Shown here piece after piece: positions 9,299-18,737 of a stretch of DNA of 64,000 bases. The notes beneath the pieces are model-generated. The model was given only the letters and a program-made list of their open reading frames with translations. It had not been told where the DNA came from and ran no database searches. The stretch lies in contig CACDWF010000008.1 in NCBI GenBank assembly GCA_902556405.1, positions 1 through 64,000 on the forward strand, given 5' to 3'. Both the position numbers and the translations under genes were made by a program. Numbering within the stretch: the stretch's first letter is position 1; each line of letters starts with the position of its first letter. This DNA comes from an uncultured Alphaproteobacteria bacterium (GTDB lineage: Bacteria; Pseudomonadota; Alphaproteobacteria; Rhodobacterales; Rhodobacteraceae).

Positions 9299-10192
9299 TT
9301 AATTTTTCTCTGCCAGAGCAATAGATTTTTTCCTATCACCTCTTTTACTAGCAAATTTCTCTGAAGCTCTCTTGAGCCACGCCTTATATTCTTCCTCGCT
9401 GACAACCTTCACCACTATTGGCATGTAGGAATGGTTCAATCCGCATAACTCGGAGCATTGTCCAAAATATACTCCTTCTTTTTCAGGCTTAAACCAAAGT
9501 TCAGCTAGACGTCCTGGAACTCCATCTTGGTGAACACCAAACGACATAACTTTCCATGCGTGAATAACATCCGACGCTGTTACTTGAACTGTTATGTTTT
9601 TGTTAACGGGCACAACTACTGGGTTGTCAGTTGCCAAAAGATATTCATCTTGAGAATACCCAAAATCGGCAAGTTCCTCTTTCTCAAGCATCACAGAGTC
9701 GAATGAAAAATCGTGCTGGGGGTAATCGTAAGACCAATACCACTGAGCCCCAGTTGCCTTAATTACAACATCACTGTCTGGAATTCTAAGCTGTTTGAGC
9801 AGAATAGGTAACGAAATAATTCCGATGCCTATCAATATAAATACTGGGATTATCGTCCACAATATTTCTATAGGAGTATTGTGGGTAGTAGTAGATGGTG
9901 TTGGGTTGGCCTTTCGATTGTATCGGATAAAAACCCAAACAAGAAGCGCACTTACAAAAATTGAAATCAGCGTAATAATGACCAAGAGAACATTGTCTAA
10001 CCACTGTATGTCTCTAGCTAGTTCTGTAACTGGCGGCTGGAAATTTATTCCGTTTGGAATTGGTTTCCCTATAACAGGCAAATTTTTGTTTAAACCGTCG
10101 TTAGCCAGTAGTGCAGAAGTAGACCCTGTAAAAAAGACTGTGGCTGCTAGTGCCATAAATACATTTAAAAGATGCCGTAAAAAACTACTCAT
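9299..10192 (-). CDS. coxB: Cytochrome c oxidase subunit II
   Basis: Carries the CuA centre that takes electrons from cytochrome c. The 297-residue precursor has an N-terminal signal-like segment (8-30), two membrane helices (about 67-90 and 109-131), and a periplasmic cupredoxin domain. CuA ligands are visible as His211, Cys246, Glu248, Cys250, His254 and Met257 in the [12 protein letters not shown] region, and the aromatic electron-entry patch is [10 protein letters not shown] at 149-158. First gene of the minus-strand oxidase operon, transcribed away from topA. Confidence 0.97.
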   Translation of the reverse strand: MSSFLRHLLNVFMALAATVFFTGSTSALLANDGLNKNLPVIGKPIPNGINFQPPVTELARDIQWLDNVLLVIITLISIFVSALLVWVFIRYNRKANPTPSTTTHNTPIEILWTIIPVFILIGIGIISLPILLKQLRIPDSDVVIKATGAQWYWSYDYPQHDFSFDSVMLEKEELADFGYSQDEYLLATDNPVVVPVNKNITVQVTASDVIHAWKVMSFGVHQDGVPGRLAELWFKPEKEGVYFGQCSELCGLNHSYMPIVVKVVSEEEYKAWLKRASEKFASKRGDRKKSIALAEKN

Positions 10193-10443
10193 AAGACCCC
10201 CTAAAGCATAGTTTCAAATTACAAATATCCGACTGTTGGTAATATATAGCTTAGATTTTGTAAAAATCTACTACAAAACCAACCGAGACACATCTTCTAG
10301 GCTAAAAATTTTCGTTCTTTATTTCAAACTTTATTTTCGGTTATATCGTCGCAACAAATTTAGGCTTAATAGGAGATTTTAAAAAAAAAGATTGACAAGA
10401 TCAATATTGGATAAGATTTAAAATAAAAATGTTAGGATTTTTC
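10193..10443. promoter_or_regulatory. Divergent intergenic region between coxB and topA
   Basis: About 250 AT-rich bases separate the divergent coxB and topA genes, so both promoters should lie here. On the plus strand a perfect TTGACA hexamer is at 10392-10397. A -10 box at normal spacing is poor (about 10412-10420), so this is only a candidate topA promoter. An AGGA at 10434-10437 is a good ribosome-binding site for the ATG at 10444. I see no clear hairpin or RNA gene here. Confidence 0.35.
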
Positions 10444-12918
10444 ATGACGAATGTCGTAATTGTAGAGTCACCCGCAAAAGCAAAAACAATCAACAAGTAT
10501 TTAGGAACCCAATACAAGGTTCTCGCTTCCTATGGCCATGTTAGGAATTTACCCAAAAAGAATGGCTCCATCGATGTTGAGAATGATTTCAAACCAAAAT
10601 GGGAGATCGATACCAAGAGCAAAAAGCATATAGATGAAATTGTCAAAGCACTGAAGTCTAGTTCGAAACTAATATTAGCAACCGACCCTGACAGGGAAGG
10701 CGAAGCTATTTCATGGCATATTCTCGAGATATTGAAAAATAGGAAAGCACTTAAAGCAGGTATGGCTGTAGAAAGAGTTGTATTCAATGCAATAACAAAA
10801 AATGCCATTTTATCAGCTATTGAAAGTCCCAGAGAAATAGACACAGATTTAGTTGAGGCATATCTTGCGAGGAATTCATTGGATTATCTTATGGGTTTTA
10901 ATATTTCTCCAGTACTTTGGCAAAGGCTCAGAGGGGCTGCAAAATCAGCTGGTCGGGTTCAGTCGCCTGCGTTAAGACTCGTCGTTGACAGAGAAATTGA
11001 AATAGAAAAATTCAAAACGGAAGAATATTGGACTATCTCTGCTGATTTCAAAGACGAAAATAATAACGTAATTCATGCCAACCTCTCTTTGTTAAACGAT
11101 CAAAAAGTTGAGAAGTTTTCGTTCAAGGACTCTGATACAACAAACTTAACCGCTAGTGAGCTCGAGCAAAAAGAATATCAAGTAACCTCTGTAACGAGTC
11201 AAAAAAGAAATCGAAATCCCTATTCTCCATTTACCACATCCACACTACAACAAAGCGCTAGTACAAATTTAAAACTCAGTCCTCGGGACGTTATGTCAAC
11301 AGCTCAGAAGCTTTATGAGGCTGGCATGATCACGTATATGCGTACAGATGGAATTGAAATGGCTTCTGAGGGTATAACTAGCGCAAGAAAGCAAATTTCT
11401 AAGTCTCTAGGCGACCTTTATTTGCCTGAAAAACCTCGAGTGTTTAAAAACAAGGCAAAGAATGCGCAAGAAGCGCATGAGTGTATTAGACCAACGGATT
11501 TTTCTAAAACGCCCGAAAACGCAAAAAATTTAAATAAGTCTGAATTGGACTTATACGCATTGATATGGAAAAGAGCGTTGGCTTCTCAAGCCCGAGCAGC
11601 AGAGTTGTTGCAGACCACAGTTTTAATTTCCTCCTTCTGCAATAGCGCTCAATTTAGGCTATCGGGACAGGTTGTCACATTCGAAGGGCATCTAAAAATA
11701 TTTCGAGATATAAAGAAAGAGGATGATGAGAAAAGGATCCCAGACATCAAGGAAAAATCTAAGATGAAACTGGAACAAATTAATAAAGAACAACACTTCA
11801 CTGAGCCACCGCCAAGATTTAATGAAGCTTCATTGATCAAGCGTCTTGAAGAAGAAGGTATAGGAAGGCCTTCCACATACGCATCTATCATATCGAAAAT
11901 ACAAGAAAGAAATTATGTAAAAAAAGAGAAAAACAGGCTTGTCCCTGAAGATACTGGTCGACTTTTAAATTTTTTTCTCGAGGCATATTTTAATAAATAC
12001 ATTGAGTATAATTATACAGCTAAGCTAGAAGAAAACCTCGACGATATTTCCAGCGGTGAAAAGCATTGGAAAGATGTAATCAAAGGTTTCTGGGAGGAGT
12101 TATCTCAATCTGTGCAATACGCGATGAGCTTTAGTATTACTGAGGTTCTGGATAACTTGAACATAAAATTAGCTGACTATTTGTTCGATGATGGAACTGG
12201 AAAAATACAGAAAACCTGTTCCGCGTGCAAGAATGGTGAGCTAGGGATAAAGTTGTCCAAGACTGGTGCATTTATTGGGTGTTCAACATATCCTGAATGC
12301 AAGTATTCAAGACCTTTAAATTCTAGCGTGAGTCAAAGTTCAACTGAGGTATTAGCTCAAGAAGAACCGTTAGGTCAAGATAGCAATGGTAACGATATAT
12401 TTTTAAAAAATGGACGTTATGGACCATATCTTGAGATCACTTTTGATGGATCAGAAAAGCCGAAAAGAGCTGCAGTTCCCAAGCACTACACAATCGAAGA
12501 GCTTACAATTGAGAGAGCAAGACAATTATTGGCGCTACCTAGAAACTTAGGGTCACATCCTGAAGATCAGTCTGAAGTTATTGCTGCTATAGGCCCTTAC
12601 GGTCCATATATAAAACACGGACGAACTTATGCAAACATTAAGGATTTTGAAGAAATCTTTTCAATTGGTATGAACAGAGCTGTTGAGTTATTAGTAGAAG
12701 CAGCAGAAAAGAAAAATAATAAGGGTGGAAGAGCGGGCAAGGAACTTAAAGTGTTAGGTTCTCATCCAGAGGGCGAGGAAGTAAAAATTATGTCAGGTCG
12801 CTACGGTGATTACATAAAATGGAGTAAAATCAATGTGTCTTTACCCAAGGGAAAGTCGGCTCAAATACTTACTCTCAAAGAGAGTATTGCTTTGATAGAT
12901 GAAAAAAGAAAAAAATAA
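10444..12918 (+). CDS. topA: DNA topoisomerase I
   Basis: Relaxes negative supercoils by single-strand passage. From the preferred ATG at 10444 the protein has 824 residues; the AGGA ribosome-binding site fits this start better than the ATG at 10429. The Toprim domain opens with NVVIVESPAKAKT and contains DPDREGEAISWH. The active-site tyrosine is Y298 in MITYMRTDG. The C-terminus has one recognisable four-cysteine zinc ribbon (CSACKNG ... CSTYPEC) followed by three GRYGPY-type modules, fewer zinc ribbons than E. coli TopA. The 3' end runs into a poly-A stretch shared with the rnr start. Confidence 0.97.
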   Translation: MTNVVIVESPAKAKTINKYLGTQYKVLASYGHVRNLPKKNGSIDVENDFKPKWEIDTKSKKHIDEIVKALKSSSKLILATDPDREGEAISWHILEILKNRKALKAGMAVERVVFNAITKNAILSAIESPREIDTDLVEAYLARNSLDYLMGFNISPVLWQRLRGAAKSAGRVQSPALRLVVDREIEIEKFKTEEYWTISADFKDENNNVIHANLSLLNDQKVEKFSFKDSDTTNLTASELEQKEYQVTSVTSQKRNRNPYSPFTTSTLQQSASTNLKLSPRDVMSTAQKLYEAGMITYMRTDGIEMASEGITSARKQISKSLGDLYLPEKPRVFKNKAKNAQEAHECIRPTDFSKTPENAKNLNKSELDLYALIWKRALASQARAAELLQTTVLISSFCNSAQFRLSGQVVTFEGHLKIFRDIKKEDDEKRIPDIKEKSKMKLEQINKEQHFTEPPPRFNEASLIKRLEEEGIGRPSTYASIISKIQERNYVKKEKNRLVPEDTGRLLNFFLEAYFNKYIEYNYTAKLEENLDDISSGEKHWKDVIKGFWEELSQSVQYAMSFSITEVLDNLNIKLADYLFDDGTGKIQKTCSACKNGELGIKLSKTGAFIGCSTYPECKYSRPLNSSVSQSSTEVLAQEEPLGQDSNGNDIFLKNGRYGPYLEITFDGSEKPKRAAVPKHYTIEELTIERARQLLALPRNLGSHPEDQSEVIAAIGPYGPYIKHGRTYANIKDFEEIFSIGMNRAVELLVEAAEKKNNKGGRAGKELKVLGSHPEGEEVKIMSGRYGDYIKWSKINVSLPKGKSAQILTLKESIALIDEKRKK

Positions 12919-13025
12919 TTAGCAAGCCCTTAGAACATAACTCGAAAAAGATTCTTGCAATCACAAGCATAAGCTATGACGAAATAATAACGCTTAGTGG
13001 TTCAAAAGATGGTTCACCACTAGAT

Positions 13026-14825
13026 TTGTTTTGTAGGGCATCTGGCAAAAACAACCTAAATATTGGTGACCTTGTGGTAGCTTCGGTAAAGTTCCCAAAA
13101 GAACAAAGTCATGAGGTATCAATTTTAAAAAGAATAAAATATCCAAAGAACTATATGTTCGCTGTGTATTTCAATAGTAAAGCCGGCGCAAAATTAGCTC
13201 TATTTTCCAATAAAGGGGATAAATCACTTAGTGTAGTTCCACTAAAAATGGGAGAAAATTTAGACCAAAAATTTGGCTATTTTGCGATAGGGAGACCTTC
13301 GAAATATCCCAAGAAATTTAAAATACACGATTTTCATATTTTTGGCTCAATTAATTGTCCAAGTAGCTTTTCAAAAATAGCAGCGATCGGTTGGAACCTG
13401 AGACAGTTTTTCCCCAAAAAGATACTTGATGAAGCAAAAAAAATATTTGAAAATTATAAAATTTCCAAAAATGAACATCAAATATCCAAACCCTTTATTA
13501 CTATAGACCCAGATGACGCGAAGGATTTAGACGATGCTATTTGTATAGAGGCAGATAAATCAAAGAACAATCCAGGAGGCATAGTTTTATATGTTGGCAT
13601 TGCAGATGTGTCATTCTTTGTCGAAACGAACTCTATCATTGATATAGAGGCCTTGAAAAGAGGAAACTCAACATATTTTCCCGATAAAGTTATTCCTATG
13701 CTCCCAGAAGATTTGAGTAATAATCTTTGTTCGTTAAAGGAAAACTCGCCAAAGAAAGCAGTAGTGGTCAAAATGCACCTAGATCATAAAGGTTACAAAA
13801 TAAAGCATGAATTTATCAGAGGCATCATTTCTGTAAAAAAAAATTACTCTTATGAAAATTTTGAAGCCTATTTATCAGATTGCGCAACAAAAAAAAAATA
13901 CAGTGGATATAAGAGAGCATTAAATATTCTAAAGGAATCGCCACATTTAAAAAATCGCTTAAATTTAAAGTTGGCTGAGAAAAAGATTTCAATTTCTTCT
14001 GAGGGTTACCCCACAAACATTTTTGAAAAAGCGAGTCTAAAAAGTAACGAACTTATTGAAATGATGATGATACTTGCAAACCTCTGCGTGTCACAAACCC
14101 TTAGTCAATCCATCACAAAATATATTTCTCGATACCATGAAAAGCCTGACAAACATGCTTTAAAAGACTTAAACATTTTTATGAGTTTGAATGATTTAAC
14201 AACTATAAGAGAAAAACAAGTAACTTCGAATTCATTCAATGAGTTACTAAAACAATGCAAATATCCCGAGAAAAAAAAGTTATTAAGCGACGCTGTATTG
14301 AGGATATTACCAAAAGCAAAATACTCTGAAATAGATGCTGGCCATTTTGGACTTAACCTGCCGTTATATTGCCATTTTACATCTCCAATAAGAAGATATG
14401 CAGATCTTACCGTACACCGCTCATTGGCTTTTGCTCTAAAATGGAAAATGGATGATTTAGATTCTATGAAGGACCATAGGGCAATTTGCCAAATCATTAA
14501 CGAATCTGAAAAAAAATCGGTTGGAGCCGAGCGAGAGAGTCTAGATCGCTATTCAGCCCTATTCATGTCTAACCACGTTGATGATTACTTCGATGGTGTG
14601 GTTTCAGGTGCTTCCAGATTCTGTATTTTTATTAGACTGAAAAAATTCCCAATTGAAGGTGTGTTATTAAAAAAAGATTTAGTTTTCGAGAGAAGAAAAA
14701 CAAGATCTTCATTTAACTTCGAAAAAAGTAAAACTAGAGATAAGGGGCTATTTACTGGAGATGAAGTTAGGGTAAAGTTAGTATCAACAACTCCATATAA
14801 TGGATCGATCACCTTTTCACTTTAA
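13026..14825 (+). CDS. rnr: RNase R-like 3'-5' exoribonuclease, short or frame-disrupted N-terminus
   Basis: An RNB-family exonuclease. The catalytic Asp cluster DPDDAKDLDDA begins at residue 161 counted from the TTG at 13026, HFTSPIRRYADLTVHR is the conserved RNB end motif, and an S1 RNA-binding domain ends the protein. The 599 residues are short for RNase R: the N-terminal winged-helix part is missing. The frame is open back to 12903, with plausible coding before the TTG but no ATG. An ATG at 12899 lies one frame away and would join this frame if the A7 run at 12909-12915 had six A. The true start is therefore probably near 12899. Confidence 0.85.
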   Translation: MFCRASGKNNLNIGDLVVASVKFPKEQSHEVSILKRIKYPKNYMFAVYFNSKAGAKLALFSNKGDKSLSVVPLKMGENLDQKFGYFAIGRPSKYPKKFKIHDFHIFGSINCPSSFSKIAAIGWNLRQFFPKKILDEAKKIFENYKISKNEHQISKPFITIDPDDAKDLDDAICIEADKSKNNPGGIVLYVGIADVSFFVETNSIIDIEALKRGNSTYFPDKVIPMLPEDLSNNLCSLKENSPKKAVVVKMHLDHKGYKIKHEFIRGIISVKKNYSYENFEAYLSDCATKKKYSGYKRALNILKESPHLKNRLNLKLAEKKISISSEGYPTNIFEKASLKSNELIEMMMILANLCVSQTLSQSITKYISRYHEKPDKHALKDLNIFMSLNDLTTIREKQVTSNSFNELLKQCKYPEKKKLLSDAVLRILPKAKYSEIDAGHFGLNLPLYCHFTSPIRRYADLTVHRSLAFALKWKMDDLDSMKDHRAICQIINESEKKSVGAERESLDRYSALFMSNHVDDYFDGVVSGASRFCIFIRLKKFPIEGVLLKKDLVFERRKTRSSFNFEKSKTRDKGLFTGDEVRVKLVSTTPYNGSITFSL

Positions 14826-15937
14826 CAAGTTTTTTCTCTTTTGGGCCAATCGTTAGATTGCATTTCAAAAAGTCGAGAAACAGTCCTCTGAAATTCAAAA
14901 CTATTTTTTCCAACAGTATATAATTTCTCCGGAGGCACGTCAGCTCTACAAAGAATTTCTACTTCTTTGTCATAAACGCTGTCGATCAGATTAATAAATC
15001 TTTTTGCACTATCATCTCCACCATTCGACAAGTCTGGAATTTCATCCAAAAACAATAATCTGAGATGGCTTACCAGTTCTAAATAATCTATGGCGCTCAG
15101 AGGAATCGAACAAACTTCGTTGAATGTCAATAATCCCGCACCACTCTCGAACCTTTCTATTCTGAATTCACGGCTGTTCATTTGTATCGTTATCCCTGCG
15201 CCTCGATAAAGATTAAATTGGGATATAAGGTGATTGAATTGGCTTGTTTCTTGAATTGAAGTGCTTAGAAAATATTTCCTCTTTCCCGCAATTTTTATCT
15301 TTCTATAGTCAACATCCGCTGACAATTTTACTACATTCAAGCTCGATACTATGATGTCAATGAAGGGCAAAAATAACTTTCTATTTAGCCCATCTTTATA
15401 AAGGTCATTAGGATGTCTATTTGATGTTGTTATAATTATCAACTTCTTTCTTAGGAATTCCTCAAAAACCCTTCCTACTATCATTGCATCTGCTACATCA
15501 GTTATCTGCATTTCATCTAAACAAAGTACTTGAATGTCTTTTATGTACTCTGAAGCTACCGATTTTATCGGATCTCTTATATTATTTTCTCTAGCAGTTT
15601 TTATGAGTTGATGCAGTCGCCTCATAAATTCATGAAAATGTATTCTCTTCTTTCCCATTATGTCCAATTGCTTGAAAAAAAGATCCATCAGCATTGATTT
15701 TCCTATGCCAACACCGCCATAAATATACACACCCGTTTTTTCCTTAGTAGACTTAGTCGAAAAAAACTTTGAGAACATTTTCCTAGTTGTTGTCTGTTTT
15801 AGATCTACACTGTTCTCCAATTCCTTTTTTAATGCTTCAAGATCAGATACAAGTTTTTCTTGCGATTTATTTTTCTCAATTTTATCGCTTGAGATCATCT
15901 TATTATAAATACTTAGAAGGGATTGCTCATCATTCAT
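14822..15937 (-). CDS. zapE: Cell division protein ZapE (AFG1-like ATPase)
   Basis: A 371-residue P-loop ATPase of the AFG1/ZapE family, which associates with the FtsZ ring in bacteria and with mitochondrial protein quality control in eukaryotes. Walker A is GGVGIGKS at residues 74-81, preceded by GVYIYG, and Walker B is CLDEMQITD with D141-E142. The FHEFM motif at about 101-105 is family-specific. It converges with rnr (4-base overlap) and overlaps trhO upstream by 8 bases, so trhO and zapE are probably cotranscribed. Confidence 0.93.
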   Translation of the reverse strand: MNDEQSLLSIYNKMISSDKIEKNKSQEKLVSDLEALKKELENSVDLKQTTTRKMFSKFFSTKSTKEKTGVYIYGGVGIGKSMLMDLFFKQLDIMGKKRIHFHEFMRRLHQLIKTARENNIRDPIKSVASEYIKDIQVLCLDEMQITDVADAMIVGRVFEEFLRKKLIIITTSNRHPNDLYKDGLNRKLFLPFIDIIVSSLNVVKLSADVDYRKIKIAGKRKYFLSTSIQETSQFNHLISQFNLYRGAGITIQMNSREFRIERFESGAGLLTFNEVCSIPLSAIDYLELVSHLRLLFLDEIPDLSNGGDDSAKRFINLIDSVYDKEVEILCRADVPPEKLYTVGKNSFEFQRTVSRLFEMQSNDWPKREKTC

Positions 15938-16832
15938 TTTTACTTCTTCTATCTTTTAGTAGCCCAATTTGCTTTTTTCGTTCTCTCAGAGAAAAAATCT
16001 TTTTTGTTGTTTTAGTACCAAAACACTTATGGCAAGAAATCCCTTTCTCATAATGCTTATGGTCCTTATCAATTAATCTCAAAGGACTTCTGCATGCGTG
16101 ACATAACTCATATTCACCTGGTTCAAGATTGGTATTAACAGTCACTCTTTGGTCGAAAACGAAGCAATCACCTTTCCATTTTGATGTCGATAACTTTCCA
16201 ACTTTGTCCAAATAATTCAATATACCGCCCCTTAAATGATAAACTTCCTCTACTCCTTCAGCTTTAAGAAAACTAGTTGCCTTTTCACACCTTATCCCAC
16301 CAGTACAAAACATTGCTATTTTTTTATTTTTGAATGTTTTACTTTTATCTTTCCACCATCTTGAAAACTCATGAAAACTTTCTGTATTAGGATTTACACT
16401 TCCCTCAAATGTACCTAAATTGACCTCAAATTCATTTCTAGTGTCGATAGTGATGACTTCTTTTTCAGAAATGAAAGTGTCCCACTCTTCTGGTTCGATG
16501 TAGGTTCCCACAATCGCCGTAGGGTCAATTTCAGGAAGTCCCAACGTTACAATTTCCTTTTTTACTTTAATGCTCAATTTCTTGAAAACATTGGATCTCA
16601 CACGATTTTCTTTAAACTCAGACCCTGTTAATGTAAAGTTTTGTTGGAGAAAGCTCTTTACCTTTTCTGTCTTATCTTGGTCTAAAGAACACATTCCATT
16701 AATACCCTCATTACTTAGTATTATTGTCCCGACTACTAAGTTCTCTTCAAGGAAGCATACAAGTCTTTCCTTTTCTACCTGGGGGTTCTGTAAAGGCAAA
16801 AACTTATAGAATGCTAAAACGGTTTTAGTCAT
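15930..16832 (-). CDS. trhO: tRNA uridine(34) hydroxylase TrhO, rhodanese-like
   Basis: Belongs to the UPF0176/YceA family, which hydroxylates U34 of tRNAs to 5-hydroxyuridine using oxygen. The 300 residues have an N-terminal ferredoxin-like domain with the NEGINGM motif at 41-47, then a rhodanese domain with the catalytic loop CTGGIRC at 176-182 (Cys176), and a C-terminal Cys-rich region (ELCHACRSPL and GISCHKCFG) that could bind zinc. The length is normal. First gene of a minus-strand pair with zapE, divergent from ffh. Confidence 0.92.
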   Translation of the reverse strand: MTKTVLAFYKFLPLQNPQVEKERLVCFLEENLVVGTIILSNEGINGMCSLDQDKTEKVKSFLQQNFTLTGSEFKENRVRSNVFKKLSIKVKKEIVTLGLPEIDPTAIVGTYIEPEEWDTFISEKEVITIDTRNEFEVNLGTFEGSVNPNTESFHEFSRWWKDKSKTFKNKKIAMFCTGGIRCEKATSFLKAEGVEEVYHLRGGILNYLDKVGKLSTSKWKGDCFVFDQRVTVNTNLEPGEYELCHACRSPLRLIDKDHKHYEKGISCHKCFGTKTTKKIFSLRERKKQIGLLKDRRSKNE

Positions 16833-16966
16833 ATTAGTCCTTTTAAGGCCAAGCCGGCCAATTACATTTTGCTAGCAAACAAAGGTTTTCTTTTATTAAC
16901 ATTTATTCTATTGTATCGGAACGCTAATTACTGTTAATTACTTAGTCAACCAATAAGTAGGAATTA

Positions 16967-18421
16967 ATGTTTGAAACTTTATCGCAAGGATTCTCCAACG
17001 CGCTAGAAAAGCTAACTAAGCAGGGTGTGCTACGAGAGGATGAGATATTAACCGCTTTGCGTGAAGTCAGGATAGCTTTGTTGGAAGCCGATGTTACGTT
17101 GGAGATAACTAAAAGATTCATAAAATCGGTTGGAGAAAAAGCACGTGGACAAGCAGTTACTAAATCCGTTACCCCAGGCCAACAAGTAATTAAAATAGTA
17201 CATGATGAGTTACTAAAAGTACTAAAGGGTCCTAGCGAAACATCAAATATTCTAAAAATAGATAATCCGCCCGCAACAATTTTAATGGTTGGGTTACAAG
17301 GTTCAGGAAAAACCACAACCTCTGCAAAACTAGCTTTGAGGTTACAGAACAAAGAAAAGAAGAAAGTTTTATTGGCTAGTTTAGATACTAGACGTCCAGC
17401 AGCTATGGAGCAATTGGAGATACTGGGTAAAAGTAACTCAATAGATACCCTGCCAATTTTGAAGGATCAGTCACCTGAACAAATTACGTCTAGAGCGATG
17501 CAACAAGCATCTTTGGGGGGTTATGATGTAATTATCCTTGATTCTGCGGGCAGAATGCAAATAGACGACGAGCTAATGACTGAAATCGAAAATATTAAAG
17601 ATTTAAGTAAACCTAATGAAACTCTCTTAATAGCTGATGGATTGACTGGTCAGGAGGCTGTCAATGTAGCTAATGCTTTTAATGATCGATTAGACATATC
17701 AGGAGTTGTCTTAACTAGAATGGATGGCGACGGTAGAGGCGGTGCAGCACTCTCAATGGTTTCAACAATAGGAAAATCGATAAAATTTATAGGTACTGGT
17801 GAAAAAGTCGATGCGTTAGAAGAATTTCATCCTGATCGTATTGCAAGAAGAATTCTAGGAATGGGTGACATAGTATCATTAGTTGAAAAAGCCTCCGAAA
17901 CATTAGAAGCCGAAAAAGCAGAGCGATCGATGCGCCGATTCCAAAAAGGTTTGTTCAATATGAATGATTTGAGAAACCAGCTAGAACAAATGCAGAAAAT
18001 GGGTGGACTAAAAAACTTAATGGGAATGATGCCCGGCATGGGAAAGATAACGAAAAATTTAGACGATAAATCTCTTGATGACTCCGTTATAAAGCGTCAG
18101 ATTGCCCTTATTCAGTCTATGACTAGAAAAGAACGCTTGTCGCCAAATCTTCTTCAAGCAAGTAGAAAAAAAAGAATAGCACATGGCGCAGGATTAGACG
18201 TGTCCGAATTGAATAAGTTGATTAAGATGCATCGACAGATGTCAGATATGATGAAAAGAATGGGGAAAATGGGTGGAAAAGGAATGTTGAAAAGCTTTAT
18301 GCAACAAATGTCAGGCAAGAACGGTGGGATAACACCTTCTTTGCCAGATGCGCAAATGCTACAAAAGCAACTTGGTTCCAAACTTCCAACAAACCTATCT
18401 GGACTAGGTTTCAAAAAATAA
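16967..18421 (+). CDS. ffh: Signal recognition particle protein Ffh
   Basis: The GTPase of the signal recognition particle, which binds signal sequences and, with 4.5S RNA and FtsY, targets proteins to the inner membrane. The N domain begins MFETLSQGFSNAL; the G domain has the P-loop GLQGSGKTT at 109-117, DTRRPAA and DSAGR; the C-terminal M domain is methionine-rich (MMPGMGKI and MSDMMKRMGKMGGKGM regions). The 484 residues are within the usual range. It heads a plus-strand translation operon running to rpmE. No 4.5S RNA gene was seen in the window. Confidence 0.98.
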   Translation: MFETLSQGFSNALEKLTKQGVLREDEILTALREVRIALLEADVTLEITKRFIKSVGEKARGQAVTKSVTPGQQVIKIVHDELLKVLKGPSETSNILKIDNPPATILMVGLQGSGKTTTSAKLALRLQNKEKKKVLLASLDTRRPAAMEQLEILGKSNSIDTLPILKDQSPEQITSRAMQQASLGGYDVIILDSAGRMQIDDELMTEIENIKDLSKPNETLLIADGLTGQEAVNVANAFNDRLDISGVVLTRMDGDGRGGAALSMVSTIGKSIKFIGTGEKVDALEEFHPDRIARRILGMGDIVSLVEKASETLEAEKAERSMRRFQKGLFNMNDLRNQLEQMQKMGGLKNLMGMMPGMGKITKNLDDKSLDDSVIKRQIALIQSMTRKERLSPNLLQASRKKRIAHGAGLDVSELNKLIKMHRQMSDMMKRMGKMGGKGMLKSFMQQMSGKNGGITPSLPDAQMLQKQLGSKLPTNLSGLGFKK

Positions 18422-18425
18422 TCAA

Positions 18426-18734
18426 ATGAAAAAAAACAAGATTAATGTTGATTTATTGTTAAAAAATGAGAGAAGTACTATCGATAGATTAGACACAACA
18501 ATGGTAAATATTCTGATAGAAAGATTTTCGGTTACAAAAAGAATAGGATTAATAAAAGCTGAACACGATATAGAAACGTATGATAGAGATAGGGAAAAGA
18601 TGCAATTGAAGGCACTTGAAAAACTTATCGAGGATACTGATGTTGATAGGGAGTTTATAGTAAAGCTTATGAAACTGATAACAACAGAGTCTAAGAAAAA
18701 ACACGAGCAAATAAAGAAGGAAATAGGAGAGTAA
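18426..18734 (+). CDS. Chorismate mutase, AroQ type
   Basis: A 102-residue all-helical protein matching monofunctional AroQ chorismate mutases, which convert chorismate to prephenate for phenylalanine and tyrosine. Typical features are the R-x2-I-D-x-L-D sequence in helix 1 (residues 16-23), the V-x4-I-G-x-I-K segment around 35-44, and DRDREK at 56-61. It starts 4 bases after ffh and ends 3 bases before rpsP; this placement between ffh and rpsP is common in Rhodobacterales. Confidence 0.9.
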   Translation: MKKNKINVDLLLKNERSTIDRLDTTMVNILIERFSVTKRIGLIKAEHDIETYDRDREKMQLKALEKLIEDTDVDREFIVKLMKLITTESKKKHEQIKKEIGE

Positions 18735-18737
18735 TTT

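Noticed and set aside
9795-10211. 138-residue plus-strand ORF opposite coxB
   Set aside because: Antisense shadow: CuA ligands and helices of coxB fully explain the DNA.
16833-16966. CtrA-like or other regulatory boxes in the trhO-ffh gap
   Set aside because: A TAATTAC/GTTAA arrangement is close to a CtrA half-site pattern but the spacing does not fit, and AT-rich DNA gives such matches by chance.
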